A stretch of DNA of 64,000 nucleotides, from contig NZ_JAUSYL010000001.1 of assembly GCF_030816895.1 (NCBI RefSeq), positions 2,604,001-2,668,000 on the forward strand, given 5' to 3'. Both the position numbers and the translations under genes were made by a program. Shown one piece after another: positions 10,163-18,719 of this stretch (positions are counted from its first letter, which is position 1; each line of letters begins with the position of its first letter). The DNA is from Clavibacter sp. B3I6. GTDB lineage: Bacteria > Actinomycetota > Actinomycetes > Actinomycetales > Microbacteriaceae. The notes beneath the pieces were generated by a model. That model made no database searches, was not told the DNA's origin, and was given only the letters and a program-made list of their open reading frames with translations.

Positions 10163-11281
10163 ATGCCGTCGTCCCCGCGTCCCGTCCCCTCCTCCGCTCC
10201 TCCCACGGAGCCCGCGCTCGGGCCGCCCGGGGTGGCGCTGATCCTCTCCGGGGCGCCGCCCGCGACCCCGGCGTCGTGCCTCGGCTCCTCGGGTGAAGAG
10301 GAGCGCGCGGACGCGGGGGCCGTCGCCCGCGCGGAGGCGCGGGGCTCGCTCGTCCGGCTGCGCGCCGGGGTGCACGTGGACCGCCTCGCGTGGGAGGCGG
10401 TGTCGGCGCGCGAGCGGCACCTGCTGCGGATCCGCGCGCTCGCCCGGGTCTCCGCGGCCCCGATCGTGCTCGGCGGGGCGTCCGCGGCGGCCGTGCACGC
10501 GCTGCCGCGCCTCACGCCGTGGCCGACCCTCGTCACGCTGCTCGAGCTGCCCGGGACGCCCGCGGGACGTCCGGCGGGCACCCGCATCTCCCGTGATCCC
10601 ACGCGGGGGCGGTCGCCGCTCGTGCGGGTGACGGAGGGCGTGGGTCTGCCGGGTCTCGCGGCGACGGCGCTCGCCGCGTCGCACGAGGCGGCGATGGCGG
10701 CGGTGCGGGACGCCTCGCCGCACGGCCCGGGCTGGCTCGCGCACGGGCTGGTCGCGCTCGATGACGTGCTCGGGCCGACGCGCGCGTCGCCCGCGACGCG
10801 CGCGGACCTCGAGGCGGAGCGGGAGCTGCGCGGTCCCGGGCCGTGGAGCCGGCGGGCGGAGCTGCTCGTGGAGGCGGCGGACGGCGCGGCCCGCTGCCCC
10901 GTCGAGTCGGTCGCCCGCGGCGTCGCCCGGGAGACGGGGCTCGCGCATCCGGACGTCGGGGTCGGCGTGGACGGTCACGGGCGGCTCGTGCTGGCCTGGC
11001 GGCGCGAGCGGATCGGGCTGCGGATCGCGGCGTCGGCGACGGCCGACGACCGGCCGGATCCCGTGGCCGGGGAAGCCGGGCAGGCCACGGAGCGGGGTCG
11101 GTGGCGCGTCGTCGTGGCGGCGGAGCGCGACGTCCTGGCCGCGGGCCGGCTGCGGGCGCTGCTGCTCCATGCGGGTCTCGAGCCCGAGCGTCGGTCCGCG
11201 CACGTGCGACCCGGGGCGCGGCCGGATCCGGGCGGCGGCCGGTCGCGCAGGAGCCCGCCGCTAGGCTGTGCGGGTGAGTGA
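10163..11281 (+). CDS. Hypothetical protein resembling AbiEi-type / DUF559-associated actinobacterial proteins
   Basis: 372 residues, very rich in Arg, Ala and Gly. The stretch GSLVRLRAGVHVDRLAWEAV followed by ERHLLRIRALARVSAAPIVL and GGASAAAVHALP resembles the winged-helix 'AbiEi antitoxin-like' N-termini common in Microbacteriaceae hypotheticals. The C-terminal half carries the RAELLVEAADGAARCPVESV and LAWRRERIGLRI pieces typical of their Vsr/DUF559-like tail. No toxin partner is adjacent, so a toxin-antitoxin role is not supported here. The ATG at 10163 has a weak -10 (GACACT) 6 nt upstream. Its 3' end overlaps the guaB3 start by 8 nt. Function unknown. Confidence 0.6.
   Translation: MPSSPRPVPSSAPPTEPALGPPGVALILSGAPPATPASCLGSSGEEERADAGAVARAEARGSLVRLRAGVHVDRLAWEAVSARERHLLRIRALARVSAAPIVLGGASAAAVHALPRLTPWPTLVTLLELPGTPAGRPAGTRISRDPTRGRSPLVRVTEGVGLPGLAATALAASHEAAMAAVRDASPHGPGWLAHGLVALDDVLGPTRASPATRADLEAERELRGPGPWSRRAELLVEAADGAARCPVESVARGVARETGLAHPDVGVGVDGHGRLVLAWRRERIGLRIAASATADDRPDPVAGEAGQATERGRWRVVVAAERDVLAAGRLRALLLHAGLEPERRSAHVRPGARPDPGGGRSRRSPPLGCAGE
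11262..11267 (+). promoter_or_regulatory. -10 box for leaderless guaB3 mRNA
   Basis: TAGGCT, 6 nt before the GTG at 11274. This supports 11274 over the in-frame GTG at 11268, which touches the box. Confidence 0.55.
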
Positions 11282-12392
11282 TGTAGAGATCGGCCGCGCC
11301 AAGCGCGCCCGCCGCGTGTACGCGTTCGACGACATCGCCATCGTCCCGTCCCGTCGCACACGCGACCCCCAGGACGTGTCGGTCTCGTGGTCGATCGACG
11401 CGTACCAGTTCGAGATCCCGTTCCTCGCGGCGCCCATGGACTCCGTGGTCTCCCCGGCCACGGCGATCGCCATGGGGCGCTTCGGCGGCGTCGGGGTCCT
11501 CGACCTCGAGGGCCTCTGGACCCGGTACGAGAACCCCGAGCGCCTGCTCGAGGAGATCCGCTCGCTGCCGCCCGAGTCGGCGACCGCCCGCATGCAGCAG
11601 ATCTACGCCGAGCCGATCAAGCCGGAGCTCATCACGGCGCGCATCGCCGAGATCCGCGCGGCCGGCGTCGTCGTCGCCGCGGCCCTCTCCCCGCAGCGCA
11701 CCGCCGACCACTACGAGACCGTGGTCGCGGCCGGCATCGACCTCTTCGTCATCCGCGGCACCACCGTGTCCGCCGAGCACGTCTCCAAGGGCGCCGCGCC
11801 CCTCAACCTCAAGGAGTTCATCTACGAGCTCGACGTCCCCGTCATCGTCGGCGGCGCGGCCACCTACACGGCGGCCCTGCACCTCATGCGCACGGGAGCG
11901 GCGGGCGTGCTCGTCGGCTTCGGCGGGGGAGCGGCGTCGACCACGCGCTCGGCCCTCGGGATCCACGCGCCCATGGCCACCGCGCTGTCCGACGTCGCGG
12001 GCGCGCGACGCGACTACATGGACGAGTCCGGCGGCCGCTACGTGCACGTCATCGCGGACGGCGGCCTCGGCAGCTCCGGCGACATCGTCAAGGCCATCGC
12101 GGTCGGCGCCGACGCCGTCATGCTCGGCTCGACGCTGGCGCGCGCCACCGACGCACCCGGCCAGGGCTTCCACTGGGGCGCCGAGGCGCACCACCCCGAG
12201 CTGCCGCGCGGCCACCGCGTCCGCGTCGACCAGGTCGCGCCCCTCGAGCAGATCCTCTACGGCCCGTCTACCCGGGCCGACGGCAGCTCCAACCTGGTCG
12301 GCGCCCTGCGCCGCGCCATGGCCACCACCGGCTACTCCGACCTCAAGGAGTTCCAGCGCGTCGAGGTCGTCGTCGCTCCGTACGGCAAGTAG
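11274..12392 (+). CDS. guaB3: GuaB3-type IMP dehydrogenase-related protein, catalytic Cys replaced
   Basis: 372 residues, beginning MSDVEIGRAKRARRVYAFDD, the standard start of the actinobacterial GuaB3 family. It is a TIM barrel without the CBS domains of GuaB. The phosphate-binding and product segments GGAATYTAALHLM and YVHVIADGGLGSSGD are present. The IMPDH loop that reads ICTTR in GuaB reads ASTTR here (Ser222), so classical IMPDH chemistry through a Cys-XMP intermediate is unlikely. Its role is not established; a paralogue function in purine metabolism or regulation is inferred from proximity to guaB and guaA. The start choice rests on the TAGGCT box 6 nt upstream. Confidence 0.85.
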   Translation: MSDVEIGRAKRARRVYAFDDIAIVPSRRTRDPQDVSVSWSIDAYQFEIPFLAAPMDSVVSPATAIAMGRFGGVGVLDLEGLWTRYENPERLLEEIRSLPPESATARMQQIYAEPIKPELITARIAEIRAAGVVVAAALSPQRTADHYETVVAAGIDLFVIRGTTVSAEHVSKGAAPLNLKEFIYELDVPVIVGGAATYTAALHLMRTGAAGVLVGFGGGAASTTRSALGIHAPMATALSDVAGARRDYMDESGGRYVHVIADGGLGSSGDIVKAIAVGADAVMLGSTLARATDAPGQGFHWGAEAHHPELPRGHRVRVDQVAPLEQILYGPSTRADGSSNLVGALRRAMATTGYSDLKEFQRVEVVVAPYGK

Positions 12393-12407
12393 TACGCCGG
12401 CCGCCCC

Positions 12408-12454
12408 GCCGGACCCGCATCGCGTCGAGCGACCGGGAACATGCGGGGTCCGGC
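12408..12454 (+). terminator. Probable terminator after guaB3
   Basis: GCCGGACCCGCAT (12408-12420) pairs with ATGCGGGGTCCGGC (12441-12454) with one bulged base and a 20-nt loop. Confidence 0.5.
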
Positions 12455-12490
12455 CGGCGTTGTGATCCACAGGAAGAGGGAGGTGCGCGC

Positions 12491-13024
12491 ATGGCGGAGG
12501 TCCGTCGCGTCAAGCTGCCGGGTGTCGGCGTGCTGCACACCTTCATCACCGACGACGGGGGCAAGGTCGGCGTCATCGCCCACCGCTCCGGCCACAGCGA
12601 CCTGATCACCTTCTCGGAGGAGCAGGACGGGCCCGACACGCAGAAGGTGTCGCTCCGCCTCAGCGAGGACGAGGCCCACACGCTCGCGGAGCTGCTCGGC
12701 GGCACGCGCATCACCGAGTCGCTCGACAAGCTCGACCAGATCCCGGGCCTCAGCATCGACTGGTTCACCGTCGACTACGACGACCACATCGCCGGTCAGG
12801 CGCTCGGCAACCTCGCGTCGCGCGGCGTCGTCGGCCTCACGGTCGTGGCGGTCGTGCGCGGCGACTCCGCGAACCCCGCGCCCGCCGACGACTTCACGGT
12901 GTACCCGGGCGACACGCTCGTGGTCGCCGGCTCGCCGGAGAAGGTCGCCAAGGCCTTCGCGTTCTACCGGACGGGCGAGTTCCCGCACCGTCCCGCATCC
13001 GGCTCCGCGCCGGACGGAGGGTAG
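12491..13024 (+). CDS. Cation:proton antiporter regulatory subunit (RCK_C/TrkA-C domain)
   Basis: 177 residues. The N-terminal half (MAEVRRVKLPGVGVLHTFIT, then GKVGVIAHRSGHSDLITF) is like KhtT. The C-terminal half (about residues 85-165) is an RCK_C domain (GLTVVAVVRG, then FTVYPGDTLVVAGSPEKVAK), which binds small ligands and gates a partner antiporter. The partner is the next gene, 3 nt downstream, so the pair resembles KhtTU (K+/H+ efflux). The ATG has a GAGGGAGGTG ribosome site. Confidence 0.85.
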   Translation: MAEVRRVKLPGVGVLHTFITDDGGKVGVIAHRSGHSDLITFSEEQDGPDTQKVSLRLSEDEAHTLAELLGGTRITESLDKLDQIPGLSIDWFTVDYDDHIAGQALGNLASRGVVGLTVVAVVRGDSANPAPADDFTVYPGDTLVVAGSPEKVAKAFAFYRTGEFPHRPASGSAPDGG

Positions 13025-13027
13025 CGG

Positions 13028-14557
13028 GTGCACCACGGCCACGACCTCATCGTCCTCGGCCTGCTGTTCGTCCTCGCCTACGCGTTCGGCCAGCTCGGCA
13101 AGCGCGTCGGCCTGCCCGCCATCCCCATCTACATGCTCATCGGGCTCCTCGCGAGCCCGAGCGTCGACTGGTTCCCGCTCGACTTCGCCTCGGGCGACAT
13201 CGAGCTCATCGCCGTCTTCGGCCTGATCCTCCTGCTGTTCAACCTCGGCCTGGAGTTCGACCAGGACGAGTTCTTCGGCAACGCGGGCAAGCTCATCGTC
13301 TCCGGCGGCTCCTACGTGCTCATTAACATGGGCGTCGGGTTCGCGTTCGGCTTCGCGCTCGGCTGGGGCACCCGCGAGGCGCTGGTCATCGCGGGCATGA
13401 CGGCCACCTCCTCGAGCGCCATCGTCACGAAGCTCCTCATCGAGCTGAACCGGCTCGCCAACGACGAGACGCCCATGATCCTGGGCGTCACGGTGGTCGA
13501 GGACATCTTCATCGCCGTCTACCTCGCCATCGTGTCCGTCGTGCTGAGCGGCGAGACCGAGCCCTGGGCCGTGGTCGGCCAGCTGGCCGTGTCGTTCGCG
13601 TTCCTCGTCATCATGTTCACGGTCGCGCGGAAGGGCGGCGCCTTCCTCTCGCGCTTCCTCCGCACGCGCGACGTGGAGCTGTTCACGGTCCTGTTCTTCG
13701 GCCTCGCGATCCTCTTCGGCGGCATCGGGGAGGTCCTCGGCGTCACGGACGCGATCGGGGCCTTCCTCATCGGCCTCGTGCTCGGGGCGACCCGCGTGCG
13801 CAACCGCATCGAGCAGATCGCCATCCCGCTGCGCGACGTGTTCGGCGCGTTCTTCTTCCTGAACTTCGGGCTCGCGCTCGACCCGGGCGAGTTCCCCACG
13901 GTGGTGGTCCCGGTGCTGGTGGCCGTCGCCATGACCGTCACGCTCAACCTCATCGCGGGCCAGTTCGTCGCCTGGCTCAACGGCCACGGCGCCCAGGCCG
14001 GCATCAACACGGCCTTCATCCTGCAGAACCGGGGCGAGTTCGCGCTGATCCTCGCGACGCTGTCGCTCTCGGCGGGGCTCGACGAGCGGATCCAGCCCTT
14101 CGCCGGCCTCTACGTGCTCGTCATGGCGATCATGGGGCCGCTCCTCGCCGCCAACTCGGTGCGCATCGGCACGGCCGTCCTGCCCACGCGCTACCGCTCC
14201 GCCACCAAGCGCGCGGCGGAGAAGGCCGAGCGCGACGCCGAGCGCGCGGGCGCCCTCGCCCTGTTCGAGGCCGCCGAGCGCGGGGACCCCGTGCCCGCGG
14301 ACGCCTTCGACGACGGCCTCGCGATCGCGGGATCCCGACCCGGCACGGCCGCGCGCGGCACGACGCCGGGCACCGGTCCCGAGGCGGAGGGCGGGCGCGG
14401 ATCGGGCGTGCCGCGCGGTGCGGGAGCCGACGCCGCCGACGGCGACGACGAGGAGGCGCGTCCCGCCCCCGACCGCCGCCGTGCCGAGCAGGCCGGGCAG
14501 CAGTCCGACCACGACACCTGGACACCGCCGACGCGCGAACGGGAACCCGACTACTGA
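13028..14557 (+). CDS. CPA2-family K+(Na+)/H+ antiporter (KhtU-like)
   Basis: 509 residues with about twelve membrane helices (residues 5-385) and a hydrophilic Gly/Ala/Arg-rich tail (about 390-509). The fold-defining stretches are LLFNLGLEFDQDEFFGNAG, the crossover GMTATSSSAIVTKLL and TDAIGAFLIGLVLGATRV, which carries the conserved acidic residue. It exchanges a monovalent cation for protons across the membrane, probably for pH or osmotic control, and is gated by the upstream RCK_C subunit. The GTG at 13028 follows the regulator's stop by 3 nt, and the stop overlaps the SURF1 start by 1 nt (TGATG). Confidence 0.87.
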   Translation: MHHGHDLIVLGLLFVLAYAFGQLGKRVGLPAIPIYMLIGLLASPSVDWFPLDFASGDIELIAVFGLILLLFNLGLEFDQDEFFGNAGKLIVSGGSYVLINMGVGFAFGFALGWGTREALVIAGMTATSSSAIVTKLLIELNRLANDETPMILGVTVVEDIFIAVYLAIVSVVLSGETEPWAVVGQLAVSFAFLVIMFTVARKGGAFLSRFLRTRDVELFTVLFFGLAILFGGIGEVLGVTDAIGAFLIGLVLGATRVRNRIEQIAIPLRDVFGAFFFLNFGLALDPGEFPTVVVPVLVAVAMTVTLNLIAGQFVAWLNGHGAQAGINTAFILQNRGEFALILATLSLSAGLDERIQPFAGLYVLVMAIMGPLLAANSVRIGTAVLPTRYRSATKRAAEKAERDAERAGALALFEAAERGDPVPADAFDDGLAIAGSRPGTAARGTTPGTGPEAEGGRGSGVPRGAGADAADGDDEEARPAPDRRRAEQAGQQSDHDTWTPPTREREPDY

Positions 14558-15543
14558 TGACGCACGCATCCGACCACCTCCCCGACGGCAGCGGGCGCTC
14601 CGGCTCCGGGACGCCCGGACCCGGCGGTCCGGGATCCGAGGGCCCCGGCCCCACCGTCGCCCAGGTCGCCCGGCGCCCCCGTTCGATCGCGCTGCTCGCG
14701 CTCGCGCTGGTCATCGCCGCGGGGTTCGCCGCGCTCGGGCAGTGGCAGCTGGCCCGCGCCGTCGAGTCGGGCGTCGTGATCGAGCGCGACACCGAGACGG
14801 CGCTGCCGCTGGGGACGCTCGCCGAGCCGCAGGGCTACGTCACCGACCGGTCGGCCGGGCACATGGTCACCGTCTCGGGCGCGCTCGTCCCCGGCGACTT
14901 CGTCGTCGTGTCGGACCGGCTGGACGACGGCCGCACCGGCGCCTGGGTCGTCGGCCACCTGTCGGTCACGGACGACGGCCGGCCCGCGGATGCCGCGCCC
15001 GACGCCCTCCCCGCCAGCGTCCCCGTCGCCCTCGGCTGGGCCGCGACCGACGACGAGGCGGCGGCCGTCGCCGCGCGCCTGAACGCCGATGCCGGTCCGT
15101 CGGCAGGCACCCGGGAGGTCGTCGGCCGCTTCCTCCCCAGCGAGCAGCCCGAGCCGTCCGGCACCGGCCAGGATCCGCAGCGCATGACGCGCCTCAGCAC
15201 GGCGGCGCTCGTCAACGTCTGGCAGGGCGACGTGGGCGACGTCTACAACGGCTTCGTCGTGGCCTCCGACGCCCAAGCGGGGCTCTCGCCCATCTACTCG
15301 CCGCCGCCGAGCGAGGACGTGCAGCTCAACTGGCTCAACATCTTCTACGCGGCGGAGTGGGCGGTCTTCGCGATCTTCGCGATCGTCATCTGGTACCGCA
15401 CCGTGCGCGACACCTGGACACGCGAGCAGCCGGGCTACCGCGACGACGACGACGATGACGACGACGACCCGCTCCCCGAGGGCGCCCTCGACGCGTCCGG
15501 CGGCGCTCCCCGCCCCGGGAGCCGCGCAGACGCCGACCGGTAG
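14557..15543 (+). CDS. SURF1-family cytochrome oxidase biogenesis protein
   Basis: 328 residues. Two membrane helices (about residues 43-60 and 258-280) flank an extracytoplasmic domain, the SURF1 plan. [20 protein letters not shown] then LGQWQLARA is the conserved entry, and [20 protein letters not shown] is the conserved second helix. SURF1 proteins assist heme a insertion and assembly of aa3-type cytochrome c oxidase. After helix 2 there is a run of nine aspartates, encoded by mixed GAC/GAT codons, and a low-complexity tail. It overlaps the antiporter stop by 1 nt. Its stop codon TAG forms the first three bases of the next gene's -10 box. Confidence 0.88.
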   Translation: MTHASDHLPDGSGRSGSGTPGPGGPGSEGPGPTVAQVARRPRSIALLALALVIAAGFAALGQWQLARAVESGVVIERDTETALPLGTLAEPQGYVTDRSAGHMVTVSGALVPGDFVVVSDRLDDGRTGAWVVGHLSVTDDGRPADAAPDALPASVPVALGWAATDDEAAAVAARLNADAGPSAGTREVVGRFLPSEQPEPSGTGQDPQRMTRLSTAALVNVWQGDVGDVYNGFVVASDAQAGLSPIYSPPPSEDVQLNWLNIFYAAEWAVFAIFAIVIWYRTVRDTWTREQPGYRDDDDDDDDDPLPEGALDASGGAPRPGSRADADR

Positions 15544-15546
15544 GAT
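15541..15546 (+). promoter_or_regulatory. -10 box for the leaderless DUF3817 gene, overlapping the SURF1 stop
   Basis: TAGGAT ends 6 nt before the ATG at 15553. Its first three bases are the SURF1 stop codon. Confidence 0.5.
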
Positions 15547-15552
15547 CCAGGC

Positions 15553-16098
15553 ATGGCCCACGGACTCAAGCGCTCCGACGTCCCGCAGATCCGGAGGGTC
15601 CTCGGCTTCTACCGCGTCATGGCCTTCATCACCGGCGCGTTCCTCCTCCTCCTGGTCGTGGAGATGGGGTTCAAGTACCTGCCGGGCTTCCAGTTCGCCG
15701 ACGGTTCGCTGCAGTACCTCGCGGGCGCCGGCTACGAGCTCGAGCTGAACGGCCCGTCGGGCTTCCTGGCGCTGTCGCCGGCCGACACCCTCACGGGCAC
15801 GAACCTCAGCCTCATCGTCCAGATCGTCCACGGCAACATCTACGTCGTCTACCTCATCAGCGACTTCCTGCTCTGGCAGCGGATGCGCTGGTCGTTCACG
15901 CGCTTCATCCTCATCGCGGCGGGCGGCGTCGTGCCGTTCCTGTCCTTCGTGGTCGAGGCCCGCATCGCGCGCCAGGTGCACGCGACCATCGCGGAGCTCG
16001 AGGCGCCGCGCCGCGCCGCCGCGAGCGCCCCCGGCGACGACGACCGCCGCGCCCCCCGACCCACCGACCCGACCACCACCACGGAGGCCACCACTTGA
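15553..16098 (+). CDS. DUF3817 family integral membrane protein
   Basis: 181 residues. It has three probable membrane helices: [20 protein letters not shown], the [20 protein letters not shown] region and [19 protein letters not shown]. The arrangement with a conserved HGNIY and a trailing ARIARQV is characteristic of DUF3817. Function unknown; members are often next to guaA in Actinobacteria, as here. The C-terminal 35 residues are low-complexity (Pro/Thr/Asp). The stop overlaps the guaA TTG by 4 nt. Confidence 0.82.
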   Translation: MAHGLKRSDVPQIRRVLGFYRVMAFITGAFLLLLVVEMGFKYLPGFQFADGSLQYLAGAGYELELNGPSGFLALSPADTLTGTNLSLIVQIVHGNIYVVYLISDFLLWQRMRWSFTRFILIAAGGVVPFLSFVVEARIARQVHATIAELEAPRRAAASAPGDDDRRAPRPTDPTTTTEATT

Positions 16099-17675
16099 GC
16101 GTCGACAACCCCACGAACCAGCGCCCCGTCCTCGTCGTCGACTTCGGCGCCCAGTACGCGCAGCTGATCGCCCGCCGCGTCCGCGAGGCCAACGTCTACT
16201 CGGAGATCGTGCCGTCCACGATCACGGCCGAGGAGATCCGCGCGAAGGACCCGTCCGGCATCGTCCTGAGCGGCGGCCCGTCGAGCGTCTACGAGGAGGG
16301 CTCGCCCGGCCTCGACGAGGGGATCCTCGACCTCGGCGTCCCCGTGCTCGGCATCTGCTACGGCTTCCAGGTCATGGCCCGCGCGCTCGGCGGCGAGGTC
16401 GCGCACACCGGCCAGCGCGAGTACGGCTCCACCGCGGTCACGCTCACGCCCGGCAGCACCCTGCTCGACGGCCAGCCCGACGACCAGACGGTGTGGATGA
16501 GCCACGGCGACTCCGTGTCGAAGGCACCCGAGGGCTTCGAGGTCCTCGCCTCCAGCGCGTCCACGCCCGTCGCCGCGTTCGCGAGCGACGAGCGCCGCCT
16601 GTACGGCGTGCAGTGGCACCCCGAGGTCAAGCACTCCGCGCACGGCCAGGCCGTGCTCGAGAACTTCCTGCACCGCGCCGCCGGCATCCCGGGCGACTGG
16701 AACAGCGGCAACGTCATCGCCGAGCAGGTCGAGCGGATCCGCGCCCAGGTCGGCGACGCCCGCGTCATCTGCGGCCTCTCCGGCGGTGTCGACTCCGCCG
16801 TGGCCGCCGCGATCGTGCACCGCGCGGTCGGCGATCAGCTCACGTGCGTGTTCGTCGACCACGGCCTCCTCCGCCAGGATGAGCGCCGCCAGGTCGAGGA
16901 GGACTACGTGGCCGCCACGGGCGTCCGCCTCGTCACGGTCGACGCGGCCGAGCAGTTCCTGGACGGCCTCGCGGGCGTCACGGACCCCGAGGCCAAGCGC
17001 AAGATCATCGGCCGCGAGTTCATCCGCTCGTTCGAGGGCGCCGCGGAGGCGCTCGTGCTCGAGGCGAAGGCCGACGGCGAGCCCATCCGCTTCCTCGTGC
17101 AGGGCACGCTCTACCCGGACGTCGTCGAGTCCGGCGGCGGCACGGGCACCGCGAACATCAAGAGCCACCACAACGTGGGCGGCCTCCCGGAGGACCTCAA
17201 GTTCGAGCTCGTCGAGCCGCTGCGGACCCTCTTCAAGGACGAGGTGCGCGCCATCGGCCGCGAGCTGGGCCTCCCCGAGGTCATCGTGGGGCGCCAGCCC
17301 TTCCCCGGTCCCGGCCTCGGGATCCGCATCGTCGGCGAGGTCACGGCCGAGCGCCTCGAGCTGCTGCGCCAGGCCGACGCGATCGCGCGCGCCGAGCTCA
17401 CCGCGGCGGGCCTCGACCAGGAGATCTGGCAGTGCCCCGTGGTGCTCCTGGCGGATGTCCGGTCCGTGGGCGTGCAGGGCGACGGCCGCACCTACGGCCA
17501 CCCCATCGTGCTGCGTCCCGTCTCGAGCGAGGACGCGATGACGGCGGACTGGACCCGCCTCCCGTACGACGTGCTCGCGCGGATCTCGAACCGCATCACG
17601 AACGAGGTCGACGGGGTGAACCGCGTCGTGCTCGACGTCACGTCGAAGCCGCCGGGAACCATCGAGTGGGAGTGA
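16095..17675 (+). CDS. guaA: GMP synthase (glutamine-hydrolysing)
   Basis: 526 residues, full length. The N-terminal class I glutamine amidotransferase has the triad Cys88 (GICYGFQ), His175 and Glu177 (QWHPEVKHS). The ATP-pyrophosphatase P-loop LSGGVDSAV follows near residue 229. The C-terminal dimerisation domain includes [15 protein letters not shown] and ends [13 protein letters not shown]. It aminates XMP to GMP. The TTG at 16095 overlaps the previous stop (TTGA), giving translational coupling to the DUF3817 gene. The strong terminator after it faces the convergent Bax-inhibitor gene. Confidence 0.97.
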   Translation: MSVDNPTNQRPVLVVDFGAQYAQLIARRVREANVYSEIVPSTITAEEIRAKDPSGIVLSGGPSSVYEEGSPGLDEGILDLGVPVLGICYGFQVMARALGGEVAHTGQREYGSTAVTLTPGSTLLDGQPDDQTVWMSHGDSVSKAPEGFEVLASSASTPVAAFASDERRLYGVQWHPEVKHSAHGQAVLENFLHRAAGIPGDWNSGNVIAEQVERIRAQVGDARVICGLSGGVDSAVAAAIVHRAVGDQLTCVFVDHGLLRQDERRQVEEDYVAATGVRLVTVDAAEQFLDGLAGVTDPEAKRKIIGREFIRSFEGAAEALVLEAKADGEPIRFLVQGTLYPDVVESGGGTGTANIKSHHNVGGLPEDLKFELVEPLRTLFKDEVRAIGRELGLPEVIVGRQPFPGPGLGIRIVGEVTAERLELLRQADAIARAELTAAGLDQEIWQCPVVLLADVRSVGVQGDGRTYGHPIVLRPVSSEDAMTADWTRLPYDVLARISNRITNEVDGVNRVVLDVTSKPPGTIEWE

Positions 17676-17695
17676 TCCTCCCGCCCGGGCGTTGG

Positions 17696-17736
17696 ACGAC
17701 GAAGGCCGCTCCCCTCGGGGAGCGGCCTTCGTCGTT
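17696..17736. terminator. Bidirectional terminator between guaA and the Bax-inhibitor gene
   Basis: A perfect 19-bp stem: ACGACGAAGGCCGCTCCCC pairs with GGGGAGCGGCCTTCGTCGT across a 2-3 nt loop. It lies between convergent genes and can serve both. Confidence 0.9.
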
Positions 17737-17774
17737 CTGCCGGTCCGCGGTGCTGCGCCGCGGACCGGGTGCTG

Positions 17775-18578
17775 CTAGTCGTTGCCGCGCAGGATCGCGA
17801 ACAGGCGGAGCAGCTCGACGTACAGCCACACGATGGTGACCACGAGGCCGAAGGCCGCGGTCCAGCCGTAGCGACGCGGGGCGCCGGCGCGGACGCCGCG
17901 CTGGATGAAGTCGAAGTCGAGCACCAGCGAGTAGGACGCCAGCAGGACGACGAAGATGCCGAGGATGACGCCGAGCGGGATGCCGAACACGGGCTGGCTG
18001 CGCAGTCCGAAGGCGCTGTCGGTGACGCCGAAGGCCATCAGGCCGAAGTTCAGCAGCGAGAACAGCAGGTAACCGACCATCGCGACCATGAAGATCTTCG
18101 TGGCCTTCTTGGAGGCGCGGATCTTGCCGCTGCGGAACAGCAGGAGGACGGTGGCGAACACCGCCGCCGTGCCGAGGACCGCCTGCGTCGCGACGCCGGG
18201 GTAGATGCCCTCGAAGACGCGGGAGATGCCGCCCACGAAGAGGCCCTCGAACGCGGCGTACGCGACGATGAGCGGGACGGACGGCTCCTTCTTGAAGGAG
18301 TTGACGAGTCCGAGCACGAATCCGCCGAGCGCGCCGAGCAGCGCGAGGGGCATGGCCAGCGGGCCCGAGAGCCAGGCGACGGCGCCGAGGACGATGACGA
18401 TCGCGAGAAGGCTGACCGTCTTGACGGTCGTGTCCTCGAACGTCATGCGGTCGGTCTGGGAGGCCGTCGCGGACGGGCGGTTGTAGAGCTCGTCGAGGCT
18501 CTCCGGGGTCACATCCCTCGTGGGCGTCGCACCCCGGCCGTTGAAGACCGGGTTGTTGGAGAACGTGGGGTTGGCCAT
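17775..18578 (-). CDS. Bax inhibitor-1 / YccA family membrane protein
   Basis: 267 residues, with a soluble N-terminus of about 55 residues (MANPTFSNNPVFNGRG) and seven membrane helices. VYA-like AYAAFEGLFVGGISRVFE and SYSLVLDFDFIQRGVRAGAP carry the acidic residues conserved in BI-1/YetJ proteins, some of which leak Ca2+. Its role here is unknown. The ATG at 18578 has AGAAGGA upstream, and a TAAATT -10 box lies at 18621-18626 on the minus strand, giving a leader of about 35 nt. Confidence 0.87.
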   Translation of the reverse strand: MANPTFSNNPVFNGRGATPTRDVTPESLDELYNRPSATASQTDRMTFEDTTVKTVSLLAIVIVLGAVAWLSGPLAMPLALLGALGGFVLGLVNSFKKEPSVPLIVAYAAFEGLFVGGISRVFEGIYPGVATQAVLGTAAVFATVLLLFRSGKIRASKKATKIFMVAMVGYLLFSLLNFGLMAFGVTDSAFGLRSQPVFGIPLGVILGIFVVLLASYSLVLDFDFIQRGVRAGAPRRYGWTAAFGLVVTIVWLYVELLRLFAILRGND

Positions 18579-18706
18579 GATCCTTCTACTCTCAATGGTG
18601 GATGAACGTGATCGGGCATCAATTTAGCCGACCAGGCTGGGAAACCACTCGCGCGGGCCCTGTATTTCCTCACATGGGCACCCGCTCGCCGTCCACCTGG
18701 CGCCTG

Positions 18707-18712
18707 TAGCGT
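18707..18712 (+). promoter_or_regulatory. -10 box for the leaderless glycerophosphodiesterase mRNA
   Basis: TAGCGT, 7 nt before the GTG at 18720. Confidence 0.45.
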
Positions 18713-18719
18713 CCCCCGC

